A stretch of DNA of 61,936 nucleotides from Bacillus manliponensis (GTDB lineage: Bacteria; Bacillota; Bacilli; Bacillales; Bacillaceae_G), in the NCBI RefSeq assembly GCF_000712595.1, contig NZ_JOTN01000020.1:1-61936 (forward strand), written 5' to 3'. The notes beneath the pieces were generated by a model that did not search any database, was not told the DNA's origin, and saw nothing but the letters and a program-made list of their open reading frames with translations. The position numbers were made by a program, and so were the translations under genes. Position 1 is the stretch's first letter. Every line of letters begins with the position of its first letter. This document shows, piece after piece, positions 26,486 through 34,979 of the stretch.

Positions 26486-27211
26486 ATGAAATATAGAACA
26501 TTGAATATGATTGGTTTTTTGTTAGTAACAGGAATTATTATATTTTCTTTTGTTTCAAACTTTTTTATCGATATATTTTATTTAATAATCAATAAAAGTG
26601 CTACAATTCTAAACGATAACTATGTATTAGCCATATTTATAGTAACAATCATTCTTAAAACGATTTTTCTTTTAATCAGTTTTAAAAGTGATTGGAATAT
26701 ACAATATAAAAAAATAGTGGATAATTATTACCAAGGATTTTTTACCCAATCAGAAAATCAAAAAGAATTAGAGGAACGAGTGTATAAATATTATGGTATA
26801 GACAATCATCGCTTTTCTGGTTGCCTAGCTATGCTTATACAACTTGCTTTTGTTATAAATTTCATTCAATCCTTAGTTTTGGTATCTAACAACGCAAATC
26901 ATAATCATATGTGGTTCAATATAGGCAATGAAGATCCATTATTTATACTACCAGTTATTTTATTCATTTGTACTTTTGTTAATCTAATGATTTCTAATAT
27001 CAAATTGACAAAGAAGATACATACTTTATTTTTGGTATTCAGTTTAATAATCGGTGTTATCTCTTCTCAACTAATCTCAGCCATACTAATTTATTGGATT
27101 ACTAATAATCTATGTTCTATACTCCAAAAGATAGTTTGTCAAAAAATACTATACTGGCAATTCTTTAAAATAGCTGTTCCTCCTTCTGAAATTACTCTGA
27201 AACGAATCTAA
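26486..27211 (+). CDS. YidC/Oxa1-like small membrane insertase
   Basis: 241 residues. After a first membrane helix and another near 45-65, a cytoplasmic hairpin (about 70-108, NYYQGFFTQSENQKELEERV) leads into CLAMLIQLAFVINFIQSL, which matches the Gly-Cys-Leu-Pro-x-Leu-Ile-Gln motif of YidC/Oxa1. Further helices follow near 150-170, 180-200 and 202-220. This is the YidC core topology in a short protein without a large extracellular domain. A dedicated insertase in a peptide locus may insert the hydrophobic peptide or its immunity partner into the membrane. Confidence 0.6.
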   Translation: MKYRTLNMIGFLLVTGIIIFSFVSNFFIDIFYLIINKSATILNDNYVLAIFIVTIILKTIFLLISFKSDWNIQYKKIVDNYYQGFFTQSENQKELEERVYKYYGIDNHRFSGCLAMLIQLAFVINFIQSLVLVSNNANHNHMWFNIGNEDPLFILPVILFICTFVNLMISNIKLTKKIHTLFLVFSLIIGVISSQLISAILIYWITNNLCSILQKIVCQKILYWQFFKIAVPPSEITLKRI

Positions 27212-27440
27212 AAAGGGATACATGATACATAAAAGAACACTTAAACCACATGTTTTTACATTCTTCGGGAGCAGGCAATTTAATTTCTCTTGAAATCGCA
27301 TATTTAGTATGCGGGTTTAACGAGGTATTATTTGGGTTCACTTTGAAATTTAATCTATTAGACTGTATTGAATCTTGAATCTTGAAGTTAACTCTATTGA
27401 TTTCTATAGCCAATATAATCCCAGACTTATGATTAAACAT
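27210..27440 (-). pseudogene. small duplicated protein, copy C (chimeric remnant)
   Basis: The first about 33 codons (MFNHKSGIILAIEINRVNFK and DSIQSNRLNF) match copies A and B, then the frame runs into unrelated sequence. The normal leader with its hairpin lies upstream, but that hairpin is split by the 922-bp insertion element. Confidence 0.5.
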
Positions 27441-27693
27441 TAACACTCCCCCTTCTTATTTTAATTCTAAAAAATTTATATAAGAGCCAAAAGACAAACC
27501 TATCGCGTTATTGTGGGTTTGAAATAAAGTCGTACCGTTTATAAAAAAGTTGCACCGTTTTGCCCCTTTGGATATGCTTTATCTGAAGGGGGTTCCTATG
27601 GTAAAAGTAATATAAGGTTATACGAACGGACCATTTTGTTGAACTATTAAGGGGAAACAAGTAATTGCGTGCGTCGTACAAAGGGGTGCTGGG

Positions 27694-28233
27694 GTGAATG
27701 TAATTGCGTGGTTAATCGTTGCATGTGAAATAGGGTTTTGGGTTGTTATCACTTTAGGTCTATTCACACGATATATCCTTAAAAGAAATAAATTAGGATT
27801 GTTTTTCCTAGCCTTGACACCTGTCATTGATTTGATTTTATTGGTTGCTACGGGTGTAGACTTGTATCGTGGTGCGACTGCTACCAAAGTGCATGCAATT
27901 GCTGCTGTGTATATTGGAATCTCTATCGCATACGGTAGAAGTATGATTGAATGGGCTGATATACGCTTTCAATATTATGTGATGAAACAAGGATCGAAAC
28001 CAGTTAAAAGATTTGGCATCGATTATGCGAAACACTACTTTAAAAGTTGGGGACAACATGTGCTTGCCTTTCTAATAGGTGCTGGAATTTTATTCGTCCT
28101 AATCTATTTAATTAACGATTTTTCCCGAACAGAAGTGTTGGCTGGGTTTCTAAAATTATGGACACTTGTGTTAGGTATTGATTTTCTGATTGCCATAAGC
28201 AATTTTATTTGGCCAAAAAGGGCAAAGGGGTAA
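27694..28233 (+). CDS. integral membrane protein carried by the insertion element
   Basis: 179 residues, GTG start behind AAAGGGG. Hydrophobic helices lie at about 5-25, 38-58, 66-84, 110-130 and 148-168, with a charged mid-segment (DIRFQYYVMKQGSKPVKRFG). The sequence looks like the Bacillus YmcC-type membrane proteins (2TM plus tail, annotated as integral membrane proteins of unknown function); this is from memory and uncertain. It is the only cargo of the 922-bp element. Confidence 0.6.
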   Translation: MNVIAWLIVACEIGFWVVITLGLFTRYILKRNKLGLFFLALTPVIDLILLVATGVDLYRGATATKVHAIAAVYIGISIAYGRSMIEWADIRFQYYVMKQGSKPVKRFGIDYAKHYFKSWGQHVLAFLIGAGILFVLIYLINDFSRTEVLAGFLKLWTLVLGIDFLIAISNFIWPKRAKG

Positions 28234-28331
28234 CAAATTAAAATACCGCAAACGGGCGCGATTGTTTAAGATCATCGGTAGAAAATGATCAAACTTTATT
28301 ATAAAAATTGCATAGTATTTCACAAAGGCTT

Positions 28332-28367
28332 AACCCGTTTTGATCAATCTTTTTTTCAAAACGGGTT
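28332..28367 (+). terminator. terminator of the cargo gene
   Basis: AACCCGTTTTGA pairs exactly with TCAAAACGGGTT around a T-rich loop. It lies inside the element, downstream of the membrane-protein gene. Confidence 0.6.
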
Positions 28368-28771
28368 CTTATCGTTTAACTTAAAATACGGGTTTGGGGG
28401 ATATTTCTGATCAAACTTTATTCCAAACCAACAGTTATAGCGTAGGTTTGCCCTTTGGCTCTTACGATCATGTTATTATTTGCTGTTAGAATGTACAAGT
28501 ATTAGTAAGTTTCTTGTAAGTAAGTATAAAATGAAACTTCGAACAGCGAGAGATTCTTCATCTCTTTACAAATTGTTGAATCCCCACTCCAACTTCTTTA
28601 CTGAACTTAAATTATAATGATGTATCCTTATAGTTAGTTAATATGCATAAATAAAATGTAATATCTTTATATTTATATTATTTATTGATACTTATCATGG
28701 TATTCATTACAATCGTGTTAGATAGTAATAGAAAATAGAAATTATGTCATTTAAAAAGAAGGTAAACTTAA

Positions 28772-29743
28772 ATGAAGGATGTTAAAAATAGAACAAAAGA
28801 CAGAAATGGTATTGATTTTGCTGAATTTCTAAAAAAAAAGTTAGAAGTATATACAAAGTTATTAATGGAATCAAAACATATAGCTGAATATATGACAAAT
28901 AATCCTTCGGTCACATCTCAGGACATTATGAATAATATGTCAATGTTTGTAGAGTATAACGATACTAAAAATAAATGTGAGGGATGTAAAGGACTAAATA
29001 ATTGTAATAATATTATTCCTGGTCATTATCCTATTATTGAAAAACAAGAAAGTTATAACCGGTATTCAAAAGGTAATCAATATCAGCTAACTTATTTGCG
29101 CTGCTCTTATATGAATCAATACCGGGAAAAGAAAACACAAGGTGATTGCATTAAAAGTGTTCATGTATCAGAAGAGTTATTACAAGTAACATTTAGTGAC
29201 ATTGAGACGGGTGAAGCAGGACGTTTAAAAGCAATTCAAGTAGCATTAGATTTTATAGATGATTTTTTAGCGGGAAAAAGTACAAAAGGTCTATATTTAC
29301 ATGGTTCTTTTGGAGTCGGGAAAAGCTTCTTTGCCGCGGCTATAGTAAACGAGTTATCTAAAAAACAAGTATCATCTACATACGTTTACGTTCCGGAATT
29401 TTTTCGAGAACTACGTTCATCTATAAAAGCTGGGAACTTAGAAGATAAAATTGGTTTTGTAAAAGAAACCCCTATTCTTGTCTTGGATGATATAGGCGCG
29501 GAATCTTTAAGTGTATGGCTAAGAGATGATATTTTAGGATCTATCCTTCAATATCGTTCTGCGAATGGGTTACCTATAATATTCACCTCAAATTTAACTC
29601 TTAGGGAATTTGAGAACCATCTGGCATATACACACAATGGTGGAGAAGAGCGTTTAAAAGCAGCTCGCCTTATGCAGCGTATAGAACCTTATGTCCAAAC
29701 AGTCCAAATTAGCGGAAGAAATAGACGATCGAAAACGCATTAG
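28772..29743 (+). CDS. dnaI: DnaI-like helicase loader (plasmid copy)
   Basis: 323 residues. The N-terminal helicase-binding domain has Cys69, Cys72, Cys78, His85 and Cys111 in the pattern of the DnaI zinc site (CEGCKGLNNC, GHYPI, LRCSYM). The AAA+ domain has Walker A GSFGVGKS at 178-185, Walker B PILVLDDIG, and an arginine-rich sensor region near RIEPYVQTVQI. DnaI loads DnaC helicase during replication initiation. The ATG has AGAAGG upstream. A diverged extra copy on an accessory replicon suggests loading of helicase at the plasmid origin. Confidence 0.85.
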   Translation: MKDVKNRTKDRNGIDFAEFLKKKLEVYTKLLMESKHIAEYMTNNPSVTSQDIMNNMSMFVEYNDTKNKCEGCKGLNNCNNIIPGHYPIIEKQESYNRYSKGNQYQLTYLRCSYMNQYREKKTQGDCIKSVHVSEELLQVTFSDIETGEAGRLKAIQVALDFIDDFLAGKSTKGLYLHGSFGVGKSFFAAAIVNELSKKQVSSTYVYVPEFFRELRSSIKAGNLEDKIGFVKETPILVLDDIGAESLSVWLRDDILGSILQYRSANGLPIIFTSNLTLREFENHLAYTHNGGEERLKAARLMQRIEPYVQTVQISGRNRRSKTH

Positions 29744-30070
29744 TAAACTACTGATGTGTTTAGTAATAAAAAAGACAAGCTTTAACGATAGTGTTTGGAT
29801 TGGTGAGGGACGAACATTTTATAATCCCAAAAGTGTTATTCTAGATTTAGCTAAATACGTTAAAGCTTTGTCAGTTCAAGTTTATGATAGTTCATCGTCG
29901 TATGTTGGCTAAGTAAATGCAAACGGGTTTAGTTATGAAATAAATATTCCCATTCAAAGACTTTTATGATGTAGTTTTAAATGGTGGATATATTGGGTTC
30001 TAAAATATAAAAAAAACGTAAAAGCTAGTTTTGTAGACTAGCTTTTGCGTTTTCACTGAAGTTATTCTGT
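29744..30070. other. gap with coding remnant and terminator
   Basis: A plus-strand frame to 29912 (KKTSFNDSVWIGEGRTFYNP, then DLAKYVKALSV) looks coding-like but overlaps dnaI upstream and has no start of its own. A 16-bp hairpin terminator (30010-30054; AAAACGTAAAAGCTAGT and complement) serves the convergent genes. Confidence 0.4.
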
Positions 30071-30397
30071 TTAATTTGATTCCGTAATTGTATCTTTTTC
30101 AAAAACGTCGATTTTATAATGATTTAAATCAGATTTACTTATATTCTTTTCTAGATATGTTATTAGCTCTTTTTTATGTTCTATTTCTTCAATTTCAACC
30201 CAAATCGTAGGATCTGTAACACCAATTTGAAAACTAGATAAATCATACTTTTCCCAAGCATCCTCAAGAACAGTTGCAATACGTTCCTCACGTATCTCTC
30301 TGTCAGTTTTCAATGTCTCTGCTTGATTAGTAGTAAAACTACCAAATACTAATAGACAAGCAATCATTGTTATTAAGGTAAGAGAGAATTTTTTCAT
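30071..30397 (-). CDS. small exported protein
   Basis: 108 residues from ATG 30397 (GGGAGGTG upstream), with a Sec signal (MKKFSLTLITMIACLLVFG) and cleavage near NQAET. The mature part is charged and mixed alpha/beta (REERIATVLEDAWEKYDLSS, TIWVEIEEIEHKKELITYL). No family recognised. It has no partner in the same operon. Confidence 0.55.
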   Translation of the reverse strand: MKKFSLTLITMIACLLVFGSFTTNQAETLKTDREIREERIATVLEDAWEKYDLSSFQIGVTDPTIWVEIEEIEHKKELITYLEKNISKSDLNHYKIDVFEKDTITESN

Positions 30398-30612
30398 TAA
30401 ACACACCTCCCATAGCTTCACATTACCATTATAACCCATTTTTAAATCAATTTCTAATATTCATGCTTTGAAGAATAGATAAAAATAAGAGGTTTTGTTT
30501 AGCGAAAAAGTTAAATCTTACGTCAATTAATTTGCAAATATAAAATATGATATGTCTAGATTTAAAAATATAATCACAATGTTTAGAGATGAGTTACGAT
30601 ATTTTCTATTTT

Positions 30613-30981
30613 TTATTTCTCTTGATACCTTAAAAGAAATTCATCTAGAAGTAACTTTTCATCTCTTACTAGTTCAATATCCTCAGATACTTCTTTTAGT
30701 GCAGTATTATAGCCCTCTTTAAAATACTTTTCCTTGGCAGCAGCTTCAATTTCAGGTGTTAATTCCTTTGTCACCTCATTTTTCAACTCATCTTTTAATT
30801 TTCCTCTTAATATAGTCTCTGCTTGATCAAGAGTGTACATGTTTTCTTTCTTTGACTCTGCACTTTCGTTTGTTTTTATTTCTCCTTCTCTTGCTTGTTC
30901 AAGGTTTGATTCACAAGCGGTTAAAATTAATATAGAACTAATCATTGTACCAGTAACAATTGTTTTAAAGTACTTATTCAT
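30613..30981 (-). CDS. small lipoprotein
   Basis: 122 residues with lipoprotein signal MNKYFKTIVTGTMISS and lipobox LILTAC. The mature part is Glu/Lys-rich helical (ETILRGKLKDELKNEVTKEL, EIEAAAKEKYFKEGYNTAL), probably a coiled coil on the outer membrane surface. GGAGGTTT precedes the ATG. Resembles nothing that I can name. Confidence 0.6.
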   Translation of the reverse strand: MNKYFKTIVTGTMISSILILTACESNLEQAREGEIKTNESAESKKENMYTLDQAETILRGKLKDELKNEVTKELTPEIEAAAKEKYFKEGYNTALKEVSEDIELVRDEKLLLDEFLLRYQEK

Positions 30982-31021
30982 ATGTATGAAACCTCCAAAT
31001 TATAAAATCTAATTATTTGAA

Positions 31022-31978
31022 TCAATAGTTATTATTTGTTTTTGATTGATAATGTTTTGTAATTATATGTTCTACAACTTCAGATTTAGATTTTAAAAAC
31101 ATCGTTTCTTTATCTTTTTCAATTTTTTCCATGATAGAGACGGGAACACGAATATGTAAGTTCATTTTTCCAATAGTAAATGTTATATTTTTATCTTTAT
31201 GAAGTACTTCTCCTTCTGTAATAAAAGTCATTAATATACGAAAGATATTATAATCATATGGGATGGAAACTAGCCTAACTTGAATTTTAAGTTCTTCTTC
31301 CAAATGCCATAACTTAATATTTGATGATCCTACGTATTTTATAAGATAAAATATTGTATCAAGTATGTTACTTCTATAAGATTCATGGTAAGGGAAAATA
31401 AAGATTACTGAACCAGGAACCGTTGAATATGATTTATTAGAGATGTCCTTAGATTGTATATGCATTGGTATTTCTATATAATCTCCCGAGTCTGTGATAC
31501 CAATTCTTTTTTCAACATCTATAATACGAAATTGTTGATTTTCTATTTCCTGTAAATCAAATAATACTAAATTATTTAAACAGACAGGAATACCTGTTGA
31601 TTTTCTAACATTATCAGATAGATTTTGCTTTATTTTATCTAGTTCTTTCCTATTATATAGTTTGGTATTTCTTTTTTTATTTCTTATCTCTTCAAAAGGA
31701 AGTATACCTTTATTAACTGCTTGCTGAATAAAACTTTTTGATCTTCCTAAATACTTAGCTGCTTCAGACAAAGTTAGTAAAGGTTTTTCTTTGGATTTTA
31801 CTTCTTCAAGATAGTCATTAATTTCTTTTTTCTCAAACCTATATCCACCATCTCCTCTCCATGTATTTGGATTAGCAGGATTAATCCTACCATTAGAAAT
31901 CAAATAACTGACTTGACTTCTAGTCTTGTCTAACAAATTGCACACCTCTTGGAACGAATAGTACACTTTTATTGTCAC
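31022..31978 (-). CDS. regulator with two MerR/excisionase-type HTH domains
   Basis: 318 residues with two HTH_17-like domains in tandem: VYYSFQEVCNLLDKTRSQVS with YLISNGRINP and the wing GGYRFEKKEINDYL (about 1-57), then LLTLSEAAKYLGRSKSFIQQ with AVNKGILPFEEI (about 68-105). The C-terminal two-thirds have unassigned beta-rich segments. It overlaps the gene upstream by four bases (ATGA, 31975-31978). With the gene upstream and the AT-rich gap it may form a plasmid control module. Confidence 0.65.
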   Translation of the reverse strand: MTIKVYYSFQEVCNLLDKTRSQVSYLISNGRINPANPNTWRGDGGYRFEKKEINDYLEEVKSKEKPLLTLSEAAKYLGRSKSFIQQAVNKGILPFEEIRNKKRNTKLYNRKELDKIKQNLSDNVRKSTGIPVCLNNLVLFDLQEIENQQFRIIDVEKRIGITDSGDYIEIPMHIQSKDISNKSYSTVPGSVIFIFPYHESYRSNILDTIFYLIKYVGSSNIKLWHLEEELKIQVRLVSIPYDYNIFRILMTFITEGEVLHKDKNITFTIGKMNLHIRVPVSIMEKIEKDKETMFLKSKSEVVEHIITKHYQSKTNNNY

Positions 31979-32361
31979 CTCAATTTTTTGTCGATCAGTA
32001 GTCCTAGTTGGTACATTGTAATATCATATGCAGTGGCTATTTCCTGCATTGTATATTCTTTTATTGTACGTAAGTAATAAAAGTCATCACCGGTCATAGA
32101 GCTAATATCCACTTTAGAAAATGTTATATTCTTTTGTACCTCTTCTAACAATTTACCGTTTTCTTGTAGTTTCTGCAATATAGGACAGTCAGCACAATGT
32201 AGTTTTTCACTTGTAACAAGAGATGGTTGATGTGTTTTTCCACAAGGTGTGCAATAGTTATCGAGGTAATAATTTATGGTGTCAGTATATTGAGTGCGCA
32301 GGTATGTTTTATCTATATCGATATTTGAAGTTATTGTTTTTTCTATTTCTCCCCTTTTCAT
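31975..32361 (-). CDS. small zinc-site / HTH protein, first gene of the regulator pair
   Basis: About 128 residues. A CxxC...CxxC arrangement (NYCTPCGK and HCADCPILQ, about 45-85) suggests a zinc site; the C-terminal YTMQEIATAYDITMYQLGLL is a helix-turn-helix. I chose ATG 32361, with AAAGGAG about 12 bases upstream. It is translationally coupled to the two-HTH regulator. No named family. Confidence 0.55.
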   Translation of the reverse strand: MKRGEIEKTITSNIDIDKTYLRTQYTDTINYYLDNYCTPCGKTHQPSLVTSEKLHCADCPILQKLQENGKLLEEVQKNITFSKVDISSMTGDDFYYLRTIKEYTMQEIATAYDITMYQLGLLIDKKLR

Positions 32362-32389
32362 TAGTACAACTCGCTCCTTTGTTACCAAA

Positions 32390-32805
32390 AAATTGAAATA
32401 ATATCTATTGTTCCAAAGAATGATTCATATGTTAAAATTTAGATATTTTAATAAACAATATAAAACAATTCTATAAATATATCAAGTTATTTTATTTTAA
32501 ATATACCCCTAGATAAATTATCAATTTATCTAGCTTTACTATTTGCAAAAAGTAATTCTATAAATATATAATAAAAGTATATATTTAGTTATAGTTTGAT
32601 TTGATAATTTGATATTATAAATATATAAACTAATTAAAGTTAAATTAATTATTTTTTAAACATATATATACTATATAGTTATGAATTTTTAGTAAGTATT
32701 ATAAAGTGTATAAATTCTATTTATTCATTGTTCAAGTGAAATAAGAGTTGTTGTAATTAATTTTAGTAATATTGTGGATTTCTTGAGAATTGGAGGTGTG
32801 GAGTT
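32390..32805. other. very AT-rich intergenic region with dyad and direct repeats
   Basis: 416 bases, extremely AT-rich, between divergent genes. It holds a perfect dyad CTAGATAAATT-ATC-AATTTATCTAG (32509-32533) and direct repeats of ATTCTATAAATATAT (near 32469 and 32556) with a related ATTATAAATATATAA at about 32615. Good candidate for an operator/promoter region or an origin. Confidence 0.5.
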
Positions 32806-33855
32806 ATGGAAATTAAAAAATCAGTAGATAATGTAATGTCTCTTGGTAGTAGTCACGATTTTTTTGATTCTACATTCTATGAAAGAGTAATTGAGTTAGG
32901 GATGCAGAATTTAGAGTTCACTTCATTATCTGATCCTGAACTAGTATACCTATTTATACATGATGACCCTGATATTAAAAAAGTAAGGAAGCCTAATACA
33001 AAAAAAGTATACTTTCATGATTTGTCCTACTTCATGCGGTATGTGTTAGAGACTTCTGGTTCTCTTAGGGCACTTCATAAAGAAGATGTAAAACGATATT
33101 TTTACAGAATAAAAGATTATAAAGATACTACACTACGAAGAAAAAAGGCTGTCATAAAGCAGTTTTTACAGTATATCTATCGAAAGGGTGCCATACCTGA
33201 AGATATTACAAGCGAGATACCTGGTATTTCTATAGATAAAAAGCAACTTGTAAATAGAGATTTTTCTACAGAAGAAGTTGAACAGCTACTATATTATTTT
33301 AAACACAATGATAGTTTTATGTATGCACTATTATATACCTTGGTGACTACTGGAATGCGAATTAAGGAACTGACTAATGCAAAATGGAATGAATTAATTT
33401 ATGATGCGAACCATGATGCTTACATACTTCAAATTATAGGTAAAGGTGATACTCCAAGAGAAGTTCGTATCTTTGAAGAAGTACTTGAATCTATAAAAAA
33501 GGTTAGACAATTACGAGGTTTATCTATTGATGTAGATCTAACTGATAATTCAGCGTTTCTTCCTAAGGCAGATGGTTCCCACTACAATAGTGATTATCTA
33601 GGAACGTTTTTTTCTACTAAGATTATAAAAACTACTTTCCCCTTTGTTAGTCATAGAAAAAATAAAATTACGCCGCATACATGTAGGCATTTTACAGCAA
33701 AATACTTGTCACAACAAAACATTGATTTAAAGAGCATTAGTGAGTTTCTAGGTCACGCTAGTGTTAGAACAACAGAAATATACTTAAGACGTCAAAATTT
33801 GAGAGAAAATCTAGCTACTCTAAAATTGGGTAAAACTATGTTTTCTGTAAAATAA
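32806..33855 (+). CDS. tyrosine recombinase / phage-type integrase
   Basis: 349 residues. N-terminal SAM-like domain (about 55-135), catalytic domain with Arg in TGMRIKELTN, HTCRHFTAKY, and GHASVRTTEIYLRR containing the Tyr nucleophile. The ATG lies behind GGAGGTG. It is followed by the second abrB copy. The likely role is resolving replicon multimers or excising an element; no att site could be assigned. Confidence 0.85.
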   Translation: MEIKKSVDNVMSLGSSHDFFDSTFYERVIELGMQNLEFTSLSDPELVYLFIHDDPDIKKVRKPNTKKVYFHDLSYFMRYVLETSGSLRALHKEDVKRYFYRIKDYKDTTLRRKKAVIKQFLQYIYRKGAIPEDITSEIPGISIDKKQLVNRDFSTEEVEQLLYYFKHNDSFMYALLYTLVTTGMRIKELTNAKWNELIYDANHDAYILQIIGKGDTPREVRIFEEVLESIKKVRQLRGLSIDVDLTDNSAFLPKADGSHYNSDYLGTFFSTKIIKTTFPFVSHRKNKITPHTCRHFTAKYLSQQNIDLKSISEFLGHASVRTTEIYLRRQNLRENLATLKLGKTMFSVK

Positions 33856-33896
33856 ATATATTAAATAATAAATGATTAGTAAGGAGAGGATTTATA

Positions 33897-34181
33897 ATGA
33901 AAGCAACTGGAATTACACGTAAAGTTGATTCACTGGGTCGTATTGTAATCCCTAAAGAACTACGTAATGTATTAGGAATCGACATTAAAGATCCATTAGA
34001 AATCTTTACAGAAGGCGATAACATCATTTTAACAAAGTACACTCCTGATAATGCGTGTATAATTACAGGTGAAGTAACAGATAAAAATATTATGTTAATT
34101 AATGGTGAGTTTCCTATTAGTCCAAAGGGTGCAGAATTGCTATTAAATGAATTAACTAGTATGTTTAGCTCAATGAAATAA
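33897..34181 (+). CDS. abrB: AbrB-family regulator, copy 2
   Basis: 94 residues, N-terminus MKATGITRKVDSLGRIVIPK followed by ELRNVLGIDIKDPLEIFTEG: the AbrB DNA-binding fold. It is clearly paralogous to copy 1 (10319-10603), more diverged in the C-terminal oligomerisation half. AAGGAGAGG precedes the ATG. It lies 40 bases after the recombinase and is closed by a hairpin of the dispersed repeat family. Confidence 0.9.
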   Translation: MKATGITRKVDSLGRIVIPKELRNVLGIDIKDPLEIFTEGDNIILTKYTPDNACIITGEVTDKNIMLINGEFPISPKGAELLLNELTSMFSSMK

Positions 34182-34265
34182 AATATTAATTATTAAACAA
34201 TAGGATTATATGATATAATAGATTTAAATCAAATTCGAAAAAATTGAATAAGAATTTTTGTATAT

Positions 34266-34316
34266 GCAAAAGGACAAACCTACTGCAGCGTAACGCTATA
34301 GGTTTGTCCTTTTTTG
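34266..34316 (+). terminator. dispersed hairpin repeat, copy d (terminator of abrB copy 2)
   Basis: AAAAGGACAAACCTA... pairs with ...ATAGGTTTGTCCTTTT, followed by TTG. Same stem family as 20182, 21828 and 27490, here in terminator position. Confidence 0.7.
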
Positions 34317-34349
34317 TATGCAAATTTTTAAAAATGGAGGTAATTAAGA

Positions 34350-34778
34350 ATGAATAAGAAAAAATATCTTATTTTTAGTCGTTTGCTTGTTTTGATACTA
34401 AGCATTGTGTTTATTTTTATGTATGCAGACCTTAAGTTCGTCAATGCAGAAGATCAAAAGGGAGAAACTATTGAATTAGATAATCAAGCGATGAAGAATG
34501 TAATCAATTCGAATGAAGATACATTTGTTTATTTTTATCAGCCAACATGTTCATTTTGTATTGAAGCTGCACTGATATTAGATGAGATACTAAAAGAGAA
34601 AGATATTACCTTATATAGAATAGATATAAGTAAAGAATCGAATTTAAAGGCCTGGGACCAGTATGAAATTAATGGGACGCCTTCAATTATCAAATTTCGT
34701 GATGGTAATGAAGTCAATCGAATTGAAGGTCTAACTGATAAGGAAGCATATATAATGTTTTTTGAAGGGAAACTATAG
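34350..34778 (+). CDS. membrane-anchored thioredoxin-like protein
   Basis: 142 residues. An N-terminal signal anchor (LVLILSIVFIFMYA) is followed by a thioredoxin fold with active site PTCSFC (about 66-71), the cis-Pro in YEINGTPSIIKF, and EGLTDKEAYIMFF at the end. It would work outside the membrane as a thiol-disulfide oxidoreductase (BdbA-like). ATGGAGG precedes the ATG. It could help fold disulfide-containing exported proteins coded nearby. Confidence 0.8.
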   Translation: MNKKKYLIFSRLLVLILSIVFIFMYADLKFVNAEDQKGETIELDNQAMKNVINSNEDTFVYFYQPTCSFCIEAALILDEILKEKDITLYRIDISKESNLKAWDQYEINGTPSIIKFRDGNEVNRIEGLTDKEAYIMFFEGKL

Positions 34779-34917
34779 CATTAAATGTATTAGTATTAGC
34801 TGAATTAACTTCAAGTTGAATGTGTTTTAAATAAAATTAATATGTAATTTCTATATAATAAATATCTTTATTTTCATTATAATTTTAAAAATCCTCTCCC
34901 CTCTTTCTTTTATATAT

Positions 34918-34979
34918 ATAAAAGTCTAATTATGACATTGCGTAGATTCATTCTTACAATGCTATAATTGGACTTTTAT
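34918..34979. terminator. long hairpin, probable terminator
   Basis: ATAAAAGTCTAATTAT pairs with ATAATTGGACTTTTAT (one G/T position), with inner pairing GACATTG/CAATG. It lies 140 bases after the thioredoxin-like gene. Confidence 0.5.

Larger units (their letters stand above)
27512..28433. mobile_element. 922-bp non-autonomous transposon-like element with terminal repeats and 5-bp target duplication
   Basis: The left end TGTGGGTTTGAAATAAAGT (27512-27530) and the reverse complement of the right end, TGTTGGTTTGGAATAAAGT (28415-28433), match at 17 of 19 positions. The element is flanked by GTTAT on both sides (27507-27511 and 28434-28438). Removing it and one GTTAT rebuilds exactly the hairpin found intact at 20182 and 21828. 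Internal repeats lie at both ends: AAAGTCGTACCGTTT / AAAGTTGCACCGTTT (27526, 27546) and TGATCAAACTTTATT twice (28286, 28408). TG...CA ends, 5-bp duplication and multiple end repeats are features of the Tn7/Tn552/Mu transposase superfamily. No transposase is inside; the only gene is a membrane protein. Confidence 0.8.

Noticed and set aside
29691-29912. Independent gene after dnaI
   Set aside because: The frame begins inside dnaI without a ribosome site; only its second half looks coding, so I mention it as a remnant.
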